Of a stretch of DNA of 64,000 bases, positions 57,101 to 64,000 are shown in pieces (position 1 is the first letter of the stretch; each line of letters opens with the position of its first letter). A program made the position numbers and the translations under genes. The notes under the pieces are model-generated. The model saw only the letters and a list, made by a program, of their open reading frames with translations. It searched no databases and was not told the DNA's origin. The DNA comes from Paraburkholderia rhynchosiae (lineage in GTDB: Bacteria; Pseudomonadota; Gammaproteobacteria; Burkholderiales; Burkholderiaceae). The stretch is from contig NZ_PNXY01000006.1 in NCBI RefSeq assembly GCF_002879865.1, positions 124,001-188,000 of the forward strand, in the 5' to 3' direction.

Positions 57101-57715
57101 GACGCCAACAGCGAACGCGTGACGCGTGCGGTGGCCACAACGTTCTATCGCCTGCTCGCGGTGAAGGACGAATACGAAGTCGCGCGTCTGCATACGGATG
57201 CCGCGTTCCGCGAAGCACTCGAGGCGCAATTCGAAGGCGTAGCGGGCAAGGACTTCGGCATCAAGTTCAACCTCGCGCCGCCGACGCTCACCCGTCCCCA
57301 TGCCGGCGTGAATCCGACCAAGAAAACGTTCGGTCAATGGATGTGGCCGGTCCTCGGCGTGCTCGCGAAGGTGCGCGGCTTACGCGGCACGATGCTCGAT
57401 CCGTTTAGCCGTACACTCGAACGCAAGATGGAGCGTGAACTCGCCGACGATTATGAAACCACGTTGCAGCGCGCGCTAACGAAGCTCGACGCTGACAATC
57501 TCGAAGACGTCGCGAAGCTCGCCGATCTGCATGCCCGTGTGCGCGGTTACGGTCATGTGAAGCTTGCGAATCTGGCTGGCGTGAAGCGCGGCGAGCGCGA
57601 TCTCGCTGCGCGCTTGCAGATTGAAGCGGCTACGGGGGCGTCGGTGAAGAAATCGCTGGAGGAAGTGAAAGGCGCCGGACAGTTACGCGGGATTCCGGTG
57701 GTTGTCGCGAAGTAG
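54128..57715 (+). CDS. Indolepyruvate ferredoxin oxidoreductase (fused alpha-gamma)
   Basis: A 1195-residue TPP-dependent oxidoreductase that decarboxylates aryl- and branched-chain 2-oxoacids to acyl-CoA, reducing a ferredoxin-type acceptor. Domains in order: the pyrimidine/TPP part (about 1-450, GFISGYRGSPLGMVDQ), TPP-binding part with GIGCHFMASWM and GDGTYFHSGILAIRQAVA, an iron-sulfur region (CEGCGDCGVQSNC, then CNKDYSCVNGFC) near residues 640-690, and the gamma domain with GTGVVTVGALI. GGAGA sets the start at 54128. Single gene with its own terminator. The fusion is normal in beta-proteobacteria. Confidence 0.93.
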   Translation: MTARLPIDGTPALADYKLSDNLTATRGRIFLTGTQALVRLPLMQRSLDRARGMNTAGFISGYRGSPLGMVDQQLWKAKKLLTASDVRFLPAINEELGGTAVLGTQRVEADPERTVEGVFAMWYGKGPGVDRAGDALKHGNAYGSSPHGGVLVVAGDDHGCVSSSMPHQSDFALMAWHMPVVNPSNIADMLEFGLYGWALSRFSGAWVGYKAISETVESGSTVDLDALRTEWSMPDDFEAPAGGLHNRWPDLPSLTIESRMHAKLDAVRHFARTNSIDKWIAPSPHANVGIVTCGKAHLDLMETLRRLDLTVADLDAAGVRIYKVGLSFPLEMTRIDAFVSGLSEVLVVEEKGPVIEQQIKDYLYNRTQGARPVVIGKHAQDGSMLLSSLGELRPSRILPVFANWLAKHKPELDRRERVVDLVAPQILSNAADSVKRTPYFCSGCPHNTSTKVPEGSIAQAGIGCHFMASWMERDTTGLIQMGGEGVDWASHSMFTKTRHVFQNLGDGTYFHSGILAIRQAVAANATITYKILYNDAVAMTGGQPVDGSISVPQIARQVEAEGVSRFVVVSDEPEKYDGHHDLFPKGTTFHHRSELDAVQRELRDTDGVTVLIYDQTCAAEKRRRRKKGEFPDPDKRLFINEEVCEGCGDCGVQSNCLSVEPVETALGRKRRIDQSSCNKDYSCVNGFCPSFVTVEGGKLKKAAGVAFDPQALAERVNALRLPATHLDAAPYDILVTGVGGTGVVTVGALISMAAHLEGKSASVLDFMGFAQKGGSVLSFVRFAARDEWLNQVRIDTQQADVLLACDMVVGASADALQTVRHGRTRIVVNTHAIPNATFVQNPDATLHADALIDKMRHAAGAERMSTCDAQALATRFLGDTIGANILMLGYAWQLGLVPVSFGALMRAIELNNVAVQMNQLAFSIGRLAAEDPASLEALWQARHVAKQAVRVDTLDELIAHREGRLQTYGGASYVKRYRALVDAARCAERAVDANSERVTRAVATTFYRLLAVKDEYEVARLHTDAAFREALEAQFEGVAGKDFGIKFNLAPPTLTRPHAGVNPTKKTFGQWMWPVLGVLAKVRGLRGTMLDPFSRTLERKMERELADDYETTLQRALTKLDADNLEDVAKLADLHARVRGYGHVKLANLAGVKRGERDLAARLQIEAATGASVKKSLEEVKGAGQLRGIPVVVAK

Positions 57716-57752
57716 TCGCAATCGCGCGTTTCAGTGTGCAGCTTGAATAAGC

Positions 57753-57789
57753 AAAGCCGCTTCGTATTTATTGCACGAAGCGGCTTTTT
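57753..57789 (+). terminator. Terminator after the indolepyruvate oxidoreductase
   Basis: AAGCCGCTTCG and CGAAGCGGCTT form an 11-bp stem with a loop of about 11 bases, followed by TTTC. It is usable mainly on the plus strand. Confidence 0.9.
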
Positions 57790-57803
57790 CTTTGGCTGCC
57801 GAT

Positions 57804-58514
57804 TCAAACGGTTGGCGTGATGGTCTCGTCCAGCAATGCCCTGACTCGCGCCACCTTTTTACTATCGACCGGCGCGAGGCCGTTGCCCCCCACACGAACG
57901 CCCGAACCGAAATGCACGGCTCCGACCTGCGTTCTGCTCACGAAGCCGGCGACTGCCTCGACCGTCAAACCCGCGCCGGCCAGCACCGTGCATGGCGATC
58001 CCGATGCTTGCCGCACCAGTTCGCCGATCGTCGCCTCCGCCTGCAGCACCGACGGCTTTCCGCCCGACGTCAGTACATTCGCCACCGCATCGAAACCAAG
58101 CAGCACGTCTAGCGCTTTTTGCAGATCGCGCGCTTCATCGAACGCACGATGGAAGGTGATGGCGAGACCCTCGGCAACGTCGATTGCACGCGCGAGCTGT
58201 TCGCGGTCGATCTCGCCCGCAGGGTTCAGCATGCCGATCACCACGCCGTTCGCGCCCGCCGCTTTCACGGCTCGCACGTCGCGCAGCATCACCGCGTAAT
58301 CGTCGGCGTCATAGACGAAAGAACGGCTGTGCGGGCGCACGATCACGTTCACCGGAATCTTGACAGCGTCCACCACGGCTTCTATCAAACCGATGCTGGG
58401 CGTAAGCCCGCCCTCGCCCATCGCGGTCACGAGTTCGAGACGATCGGCGCCCGCTTGCGCGGCGAGCCGCGCGTCGGCAACGGTAGTGGCAATGACTTCG
58501 AGCAGAACGGACAT
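57804..58514 (-). CDS. cutC: CutC family protein
   Basis: A 236-residue TIM-barrel protein of the CutC family, linked to copper homeostasis. Signatures: MSVLLEVIATTVADARLAAQAGADRLELVTAMGEGGLTPS, VNVIVRPHSRSFVYDADD, AITFHRAFDEARD, and the late VLTSGGKPSVLQAEATIGELV. No Cys-rich copper site is apparent, and the family role is debated. It lies 44 bases downstream of the EAL gene on the same strand, so they may form a transcript. Confidence 0.93.
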   Translation of the reverse strand: MSVLLEVIATTVADARLAAQAGADRLELVTAMGEGGLTPSIGLIEAVVDAVKIPVNVIVRPHSRSFVYDADDYAVMLRDVRAVKAAGANGVVIGMLNPAGEIDREQLARAIDVAEGLAITFHRAFDEARDLQKALDVLLGFDAVANVLTSGGKPSVLQAEATIGELVRQASGSPCTVLAGAGLTVEAVAGFVSRTQVGAVHFGSGVRVGGNGLAPVDSKKVARVRALLDETITPTV

Positions 58515-58558
58515 GAGGGCAACCGGGTGTCGTTGAAAACGACATCATCTCAGAAGCG

Positions 58559-59827
58559 CTATTCATCGATCCAGTCGATGTCGCCGCACAGCACGCAAGT
58601 CTGCGGGCCCACGCGCGTCGCCACCGACAACGTCACGCACGGCAACGCCTCGTTGATCGACAGGTACGGGCGCGTCACATGCACGCGCTCCGGCGAGTTG
58701 ATCGCATCGCGAAAGTACGGACGACGCAGCCAGTTCGCGCCTTGCGCGTCGGCGAGCGGCAAAAAGCGCGTTTCATGCGCTGCGCGGTCGGCGCGCAGCA
58801 CGACGTTGCGGCCCGCCTGCCGCCCTTTAGCGTCGAGCAGGAAACAGCGCGCGGCGTGATCGAGCGCGAGAAAGTTCCAGCACACTTCTTCCAGCGGCTC
58901 GCCGGCCGCAAGCCGTTCGGCCGCGCGTTCGAAGGCGCGCAGATAGGGCGCGAGGCGGCTCGCATTGCGGCGCTCGCGCGCTTCGGCCTGATCGCGGTAC
59001 CGCTCGGTGAGTTCGCTGATGCAGGCTGTCGCGTGCGTCGCGTCCGCGGCGCCCGGGTTCGGGCGTCCGAAGAAAAAGCCTTGTACGAAGTCGGCGTTGC
59101 AGGCAAGCGCCATCTGCGCTTCATGCTCGGTTTCCACGCCTTCGATCAGCACCAGCTTGCCCGCTTCGTGCAGCAACGCGACGAGGCCCGGCAGGATCGT
59201 TCCCATGTCGGCGCGATGCGCGGCGTGCGACAGCATGATGCGGTCGAGCTTCACAATGTCCGGACTCAGCTGCCAGATCCGCTCGACGTTCGAGTGGCCG
59301 GCGCCGAAATCGTCGAGTGCGATCAGGAAGCCGCGCTCTCGGAATTGACGCACGGCATCCGCGAGACGTTCGAGGTCTTCCGCGCGCTGTTCGAGCACTT
59401 CGAGTACGATGCGCCGCGGCGGCAAGTCGAGCCGCTTGAGCGTAGCCAGCAATGCGGCGGACAAATACGGATCGGTCAGCGCGCCCGGATGCACGTTGAG
59501 AAACAGCCACTCGCGCTCGGCGCCGAGCACCTTGAAGTTTTCCAGATGCAGCGTCTGCGCGAGCCGGTCGACCTGCAATACATCGCCGACGCGCGCGGCC
59601 TCGCCGAATACGTCGAGCGGCGACACGGGCCGGTCGAGCAGGTCGTGCGCGCGCAGCAGGCCCTCGTAGCCGACGGCCCGCATATGCGACAGGCTGAAGA
59701 TGGGTTGAAACACGCTCGTCAGCGTCAGCTCGCCATGCTGCGCCGAGAAGCGTTCGAGGCCCGACGTCACTTCGACCTCGAAGCCGTGCGGCACGGTGGC
59801 CGTCCTTTCCTGTTGCGCAATCGTCAT
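58559..59827 (-). CDS. EAL-domain phosphodiesterase with C-terminal sensor-like domain
   Basis: A 422-residue protein. EAL domain at about residues 30-265, with EGLL in GYEGLLRAH, N in FLNVHPGAL, E in VLEVLEQR, DD in IALDDFGAGHSN, K in VKLDRIM, E in IEGVETE and Q in FVQGFFFG. These are all the residues needed for c-di-GMP hydrolysis. The C-terminal part (about 290-422, ANWLRRPYFRDAI, PERVHVTRPYLSINEALPCVTLSVA) resembles a PDC/Cache-type sensor, here cytoplasmic as there is no transmembrane helix. It probably links a signal to c-di-GMP breakdown. Stop 44 bases before the cutC start. Confidence 0.9.
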   Translation of the reverse strand: MTIAQQERTATVPHGFEVEVTSGLERFSAQHGELTLTSVFQPIFSLSHMRAVGYEGLLRAHDLLDRPVSPLDVFGEAARVGDVLQVDRLAQTLHLENFKVLGAEREWLFLNVHPGALTDPYLSAALLATLKRLDLPPRRIVLEVLEQRAEDLERLADAVRQFRERGFLIALDDFGAGHSNVERIWQLSPDIVKLDRIMLSHAAHRADMGTILPGLVALLHEAGKLVLIEGVETEHEAQMALACNADFVQGFFFGRPNPGAADATHATACISELTERYRDQAEARERRNASRLAPYLRAFERAAERLAAGEPLEEVCWNFLALDHAARCFLLDAKGRQAGRNVVLRADRAAHETRFLPLADAQGANWLRRPYFRDAINSPERVHVTRPYLSINEALPCVTLSVATRVGPQTCVLCGDIDWIDE

Positions 59828-60099
59828 GCAATCCTCTCACGCGAGAGCCGGGCCGGTCCGAACGCGGATGCGAACAACCACGGCGCCATCGCTCCAAAAT
59901 GTGCGTCATCGATATGTCTTAAGCAAGCTCCATGCGCACGCTCGCGCACATAGCGATGTAACTCGCGCGAAAGATTGCACCGGCGGCACAGCGTGTGCGC
60001 CACGTCGGGGCGCACACGCACTGATACCGTGCATCGCACTGCGATCGACGGTGGCTGCGCGCGTCGCGGCCCTGCCGGGTTCGCTGAAGCGCCGCGCAT
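59824..60099 (-). CDS. Possible small gene overlapping the EAL start
   Basis: A 91-residue frame on the minus strand, ending with TGA that overlaps the EAL gene ATG by four bases (ATGA). It has paired Cys (CRRC) and further Cys, and no known domain. The overlap is suggestive of translational coupling, but base composition and lack of a good ribosome-binding site keep it doubtful. Confidence 0.25.
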   Translation of the reverse strand: MRGASANPAGPRRAQPPSIAVRCTVSVRVRPDVAHTLCRRCNLSRELHRYVRERAHGACLRHIDDAHFGAMAPWLFASAFGPARLSRERIA

Positions 60100-60283
60100 G
60101 ATCGGGCTACACTTCGCGGTTCAGCTTCGCCGCTGAACTTCGTGTTCGCGCGCATCCCGCATCCGTCTGATAGGCCTTATGCTGCTGATGCACCCTATGC
60201 ACCTTATGCACCTGGTGCGCGAGAGACGAGGCGGCATCGCGAAACCTTGCCAGCATCCTGGTTACCTCCCTAGCCTTGAACCG
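59828..60283. other. Divergent gap between EAL gene and CPA1 antiporter
   Basis: 456 bases, holding only the doubtful small frame above and, near 60180-60215, a run of ATGCACC(T/C) short repeats that inflates an upstream extension of the antiporter frame. Confidence 0.55.
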
Positions 60284-61933
60284 ATGGACATTGTCTTTAC
60301 CGTATTGATCCTCCTGCTTGCCGTGGCCGCGTCGGGCGTCGTGACGCGCCTGCTGCCCTTGCCTTTGCCGCTGGTGCAGATCGCAATCGGCGCGATGCTG
60401 GCGTTGCCCAGGCTCGGATTGCACGTCACCTTCGATCCGGAAATCTTCATGATGCTGTTCATTCCGCCGCTGCTGTTCGCGGACGGATGGCGCATTCCCA
60501 AGCGCGAATTCTTCATGGCGCGCCGCTCGATCCTGATGCTCGCGCTCGGCCTCGTTTTCATGACGGTGCTCGCCGTCGGCCACTTCGTGCACGCGCTCGT
60601 GCCGTCGATCCCGCTGCCGGTCGCTTTCGCGCTCGCGGCGGTCCTGTCGCCGACCGATGCGGTGGCGCTCGGCGGCATCGCAGGCAAAGGCAAAATCCCC
60701 GGCCGGCTGATGCATATCCTCCAAGGCGAGGCGTTGATGAACGACGCGTCGGGGCTCGTCGCGCTGAAGTTTGCGATCGCCGCCGCGCTGACCGGCGTGT
60801 TTTCATTGCGCGACGCGTCGATCAGCTTCGTGATCATCGCCGCGGGCGGTCTCGCGACGGGCGCGGCCGTGAGCTGCCTGTTCAGTTTCGTGTCCGTGCG
60901 CTTTCTGAATCTCGCGGAAGAAGGCGACCCCGCGCCCGGCGTCATCATGACCTTGCTGATTCCGTTCGCCGCTTATCTGATCGCGGAACGGCTCGAACTT
61001 TCGGGCATTCTCGCGGCGGTCGCCGCCGGCATGATGATGAACTACACCACGCTCGCGACCGCCGGGCCCGTGGCGTCGCGAGTGGGTGCGAGCAACACGT
61101 GGATGATGATCGAGTTCGTCTTCAACGGCATGGTGTTCATTCTGCTGGGACTGCAATTCCCGCATATTCTTGGCCGCGCGCTGCTCGACGCGCACGAAAC
61201 CAGCGACGCGCAAGTGGGCCGGCTGATCGGCTATATCGCGGCCGTTGCGGCGGCGCTGTACGCGATGCGGTTCGTCTGGGTGTGGCTGCTGCGCTGGTTC
61301 GCGAGCCGGGGCGCGGCAAGACAGGGCGTGGCCAATGCCGTGCCGGGATTGCGCACCGTAGGTGTCACGACAGTGGCGGGCGTGCGCGGTGCGGTGACGC
61401 TCGCAGGCGTCTTGTCGTTGCCTGAGACCTTGCCGGGCGGCGCACCGTTGCCGGGGCGCGATCTCGCGATATTCATCGCATCGGGCGTGATTCTCTTGTC
61501 GCTGCTCGTGGCGGTGGTCGGGTTGCCGTTGCTGTTGCGCGGATGGCGCCGCGGCAAGGATCCGCACGCCGCGGAAGAAGCGCTCGCGCGCACGATGGCG
61601 GCACAAGCCGCGATTCGCGCCGTCGACGACCTGCACGACAAGGAGTGCATGCATCTCGACGAATCGGCGTCGGCGTATGCGGCCGATGTGACTGCGCGCG
61701 TGATGGACATCTATCGCCGCAGGCTGACGGCGCTCGGCGAAGATCGCGAACCGCGCGAGATGGCGCGCCGCGCGGACGCATTGGAATTTCGCATGAAGGT
61801 CGCCGCAATGCGCGCCGAGCGCGAGATACTGCTCGGCTTGCGGAGCAGCCAGGCAATCAACGACGAAACCTTCAACAAGCTCATGCGCGAAGTCGATCTG
61901 ACCGAGACGGCGCTGACCGCGCGCAAAAAATAG
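60284..61933 (+). CDS. CPA1-family Na+(K+)/H+ antiporter
   Basis: A 549-residue membrane antiporter. About 12 transmembrane helices cover residues 1-425, with the CPA1 ion-binding elements AAVLSPTDAVALGG and GEALMNDASGLVALKFA (conserved ND). The C-terminal cytoplasmic tail of about 120 residues is helical and charged (AEEALARTMAAQAAIRAVDDLHDKECMHLDES). The ATG at 60284 begins MDIVFTVLILLLAVAASG, as typical; a longer frame adds only a repeat-derived stretch. Role: pH and cation homeostasis at the inner membrane. Confidence 0.93.
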   Translation: MDIVFTVLILLLAVAASGVVTRLLPLPLPLVQIAIGAMLALPRLGLHVTFDPEIFMMLFIPPLLFADGWRIPKREFFMARRSILMLALGLVFMTVLAVGHFVHALVPSIPLPVAFALAAVLSPTDAVALGGIAGKGKIPGRLMHILQGEALMNDASGLVALKFAIAAALTGVFSLRDASISFVIIAAGGLATGAAVSCLFSFVSVRFLNLAEEGDPAPGVIMTLLIPFAAYLIAERLELSGILAAVAAGMMMNYTTLATAGPVASRVGASNTWMMIEFVFNGMVFILLGLQFPHILGRALLDAHETSDAQVGRLIGYIAAVAAALYAMRFVWVWLLRWFASRGAARQGVANAVPGLRTVGVTTVAGVRGAVTLAGVLSLPETLPGGAPLPGRDLAIFIASGVILLSLLVAVVGLPLLLRGWRRGKDPHAAEEALARTMAAQAAIRAVDDLHDKECMHLDESASAYAADVTARVMDIYRRRLTALGEDREPREMARRADALEFRMKVAAMRAEREILLGLRSSQAINDETFNKLMREVDLTETALTARKK

Positions 61934-62002
61934 CGCGCGTTTGTTCTACGGTTGCGGCGGCGGGCTCTATATCTCAAGCAGGCACGCCGCCCTGCGAAAG
62001 CA

Positions 62003-63310
62003 TCAGGCCACCGGGCCTTGCGCCGGCTTCCTTCTCAGGAGCGCGTAAAGGATGATCGCGCCGAAGGTCGCGGTGCCGATGCCGCCAAGCCCGAAGCCGC
62101 CGAGCTTCAGCGAGAAATCACCGGCGCCGAGCACGAGTGTCACAGCGGCCACGATCAGATTGCGGTTGTCGGAGAAGTCGACTTTGTTGACGACCCAGAT
62201 GCGCGCGCCGGTCACCGCGATCAGCCCGAACACGACAATCGACACGCCGCCGAGCACAGGACCCGGAATGGTCTGGATGACCGCGCCGAACTTCGGGGAA
62301 AAACCGAGCACGAGCGCGATCAAGGCGGCGATGACGAACACCAGCGTCGAATAGATTTTGGTCACGGCCATCACGCCGATGTTTTCCGCGTACGTCGTCA
62401 CGCCCGTGCCGCCGGCGAAGCCCGAGGCGACTGTGGCGAGTCCGTCTCCGAGAAAGGCGCGGCCAATGTAGCGGTCGAGGTTCTGCCCGGTCATTGCGCT
62501 TACGGCTTTGATGTGCCCGAGATTTTCGGCGACGAGAATCACCGCGACGGGCGCGAGCAAAGTCATGGCCTGCATGTTGAACACTGGCGCCGTGAAGTGC
62601 GGCATGCCGAACCACGCCGCGTTCGCAACGATCGAGAAGTCGACGGGCTTGCCCATGCCGAGGCCGTTCGTGACGATCGCGTAGATCACATACGCCATCA
62701 GGAGGCCGACCAGGATCAGCAGGCGTTGCAGCATGCCACGCGCGAACACCGCAACCGCGCCGACGCACAGGACGGTGACGAGCGCCATCCACGAATCGAA
62801 GTTGCTGCCGCTCACGCCGCGCACCGCAATCGGCGCGAGATTCAAACCGATCACGCAGACGATCGCGCCGGTCACGACCGGCGGCATCAGCGTTTCGATC
62901 CAGCGCGTGCCGACCGCCGACACGATCAGGCCGATGATCGCGTACACCACGCCACACGCAATGATGCCGCCCAATGCGACCGGAATGTTCATGTTCGGCC
63001 CGTGGCCGCCGTAGCCCGTGACCGCGATCACGAGACCGATGAACGCAAAGCTCGACCCGAGATAGCTCGGCACGCGCCCGCCGACCAGCACGAAGAACAG
63101 CAGCGTGCCGATACCCGACATGAAGATGCAGAGGTTCGGATCGAAGCCCATCAGCAACGGCGCGAGCACCGTCGAACCGAACATGGCGACGACGTGCTGA
63201 ACGCCCATCGCGAACATCTGCGGCCAGGCGAGGCGTTCGTCGGTACCGACGATGCGCCCCTCGACGGCGTCAGGCTGCACGCGCCAGCGGGGAAAATAGG
63301 AATCGGCCAT
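62003..63310 (-). CDS. NCS2 uracil/xanthine permease (UraA/RutG-like)
   Basis: A 435-residue nucleobase:cation symporter with 14 transmembrane helices. It starts MADSYFPRWRVQPD and has the motifs FAMGVQHVVAMFGSTVLAPLLMGFDP, SSFAFIGLVIAV, ILVAENLGHIKAVSAMTGQNLDRYIGRAFLGDG (the conserved substrate Glu in AENLGH) and GGTGVTTYAENIGVMAVT. These are the UraA/RutG branch. The start at 63310 (MADSYF) is favoured over an Arg-rich extension. It is expected to import uracil with a proton. Convergent with the antiporter gene. Confidence 0.92.
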   Translation of the reverse strand: MADSYFPRWRVQPDAVEGRIVGTDERLAWPQMFAMGVQHVVAMFGSTVLAPLLMGFDPNLCIFMSGIGTLLFFVLVGGRVPSYLGSSFAFIGLVIAVTGYGGHGPNMNIPVALGGIIACGVVYAIIGLIVSAVGTRWIETLMPPVVTGAIVCVIGLNLAPIAVRGVSGSNFDSWMALVTVLCVGAVAVFARGMLQRLLILVGLLMAYVIYAIVTNGLGMGKPVDFSIVANAAWFGMPHFTAPVFNMQAMTLLAPVAVILVAENLGHIKAVSAMTGQNLDRYIGRAFLGDGLATVASGFAGGTGVTTYAENIGVMAVTKIYSTLVFVIAALIALVLGFSPKFGAVIQTIPGPVLGGVSIVVFGLIAVTGARIWVVNKVDFSDNRNLIVAAVTLVLGAGDFSLKLGGFGLGGIGTATFGAIILYALLRRKPAQGPVA

Positions 63311-63639
63311 CGCGGGGAGTTCTCCTCTATTCGGCGTTATTCGTGGACGACGGCGCGAGTCCAATAGAACGCGCCGTCCGGGAATTACGCGCGAGTGTAC
63401 GGAGTGCCATTAGACGTGGCAAGGGCGAACAGCCGTCACGGCGAGACTGCTTCGACGGCTGCGTTCAGCGCCTCATTTCACCAACCTTCACAAGTCTCAA
63501 CGGAACGCTCGCGACCGCATCAGGCAAAACATTTCACGATTCCTTGCGAGTGGCTCGTGCGCGTGGAGACGCGGACACGTCGCGTGTGCTTACTTCGCTT
63601 TACGGCGTTGACGGCGCGTACTTGAAGCGATAAATGCGG
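63311..63639. other. Permease promoter region
   Basis: 329 bases of upstream sequence. A frame of about 96 codons on the plus strand lacks support. A possible promoter pointing right, TTGACG (63608-63613) with TAAATG (63631-63636) at 17 bases, precedes the sRNA candidate. Confidence 0.5.
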
Positions 63640-63838
63640 GAAATAACCAGGACAGGACGATGCAAGAATGCCTGGCAGCCCGAACCGCATGCAAGCGCGT
63701 TTGAGATTCGTCTGATAGGAGAGCGCTGATCCGGCTCTTAGACTTCTTTGCCTGCGTTGACCTCTTGTAGCGCAGGCGATGTTGTTGTAACTCTCCGACT
63801 TTCCGCTCACGCTTCCCCAGTGTGAGCGGTTTTTTTTG
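63640..63838 (+). ncRNA. Candidate small RNA with strong 3' terminator
   Basis: About 195 bases between a possible promoter (TTGACG/TAAATG) and a strong terminator, with no supported coding frame. Within it GGAGAG (63717-63722) can pair with CTCTCC (63791-63796), enclosing a 7-bp hairpin with arms GCCTGCG/CGCAGGC. The length and closed-stem fold recall regulatory RNAs such as 6S, but I cannot match a sequence family by eye. Confidence 0.4.
63803..63838 (+). terminator. Orphan rho-independent terminator
   Basis: CCGCTCAC and GTGAGCGG form an 8-bp stem with an 11-base loop, followed by TTTTTTTTG. The T-run is on the plus strand only, so it cannot serve the minus-strand DUF2239 gene. Confidence 0.9.
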
Positions 63839-63881
63839 CCTATCGTTGCGTTCGGTTGCGCTCAATTGCATTCAGCCGGAT

Positions 63882-64000
63882 TCACGTTGGCGTTTCGAAC
63901 GCGTTGCCGGCAAGCTCCAATGTGTAGGCGCGAACGTCTTCGGGCCATCGCGCGATTTTCTCTTCGAAGCGCGGCCGGTCGCCGGCATAAAGCGCGCGGG
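63882..64000 (-). CDS. C-terminal end of a DUF2239-like gene (continues outside)
   Basis: The last 39 codons of a minus-strand gene running off the right edge. The visible end, RALYAGDRPRFEEKIARWPEDVRAY then TLELAGNAF, resembles the C-terminus of DUF2239 proteins, which carry an Ala-Gly-Asp-Arg followed by a WP-x-D-V-R pattern. Only the tail is in the window, so the family call is tentative. Confidence 0.55.
   Translation of the reverse strand, partial: RALYAGDRPRFEEKIARWPEDVRAYTLELAGNAFETPT

Noticed and set aside
61952..63367. A 471-codon plus-strand frame opposite the uracil permease
   Set aside because: Asp/His/Arg-rich mirror of a membrane protein; the permease is unambiguous.

Overview
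The window is a 64 kb piece of a GC-rich beta-proteobacterial chromosome and looks most like Paraburkholderia/Burkholderia. The evidence is a methionine synthase carrying only the folate/B12/activation half at the left edge, a bioA-bioF-bioD-bioB operon, AceK, a Burkholderia-type trimeric porin, a KirBac1.1-like potassium channel, a very long fused indolepyruvate ferredoxin oxidoreductase, a fused isobutyryl-CoA mutase (IcmF) and small families such as DUF1840 and DUF1289. The genus call is inference from gene content; no 16S or other marker RNA gene was recognised.

Layout. 1-10 kb: end of metH, a small secreted protein, DUF1840, argS, a SPOR-domain envelope protein, dsbA, an SDR, a BtuF-like receptor and a peptide-type ABC solute-binding protein. 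10-18 kb: a metallo-hydrolase divergent from a LiuR-like MerR regulator, then aceK, a carbonic anhydrase and an acyl-CoA block (thiolase, SDR, acyl-CoA dehydrogenase, YchJ). 18.9-22.7 kb: an exported hydrolase ending in a simple-sequence tract, then the only clearly mobile region. There an intact IS256-family element with a visible 8-bp target duplication sits inside one arm of a pair of 230-bp inverted repeats. 22.7-27.2 kb: the complete biotin operon with its terminator. 27.2-42.5 kb: an orphan sulfate-binding protein, an RBBP9-like hydrolase, GhrA, HMG-CoA lyase behind two tandem hairpins, a tight run of YbaK/DUF1289/MaoC/metallo-hydrolase genes, a DMT exporter divergent from an Lrp regulator, a protein with every fluoroacetate dehalogenase catalytic residue, a nitronate monooxygenase, IcmF and a LysR regulator. 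42.8-64 kb: porin, a sodium/bile-acid-type transporter, an EAL-CBS-GGDEF protein, a LacI/mannose-isomerase/fructokinase operon, KirBac channel, indolepyruvate oxidoreductase, CutC, a second EAL protein, a CPA1 antiporter, a uracil/xanthine permease, a possible small RNA and the end of a DUF2239 gene.

Themes. Branched-chain amino and acyl-CoA catabolism recurs (thiolase, acyl-CoA dehydrogenase, HMG-CoA lyase, IcmF, indolepyruvate oxidoreductase, LiuR-like regulator). Cobalamin use recurs as well (MetH, BtuF-like receptor, IcmF). Most of the window is ordinary core genome. I found no CRISPR array, prophage or defence island. The observations most worth following are the IS-in-inverted-repeat structure, the tandem leader hairpins before HMG-CoA lyase, the putative defluorinase, the transporter-less mannose operon and the orphan terminator/sRNA candidate near the right edge.
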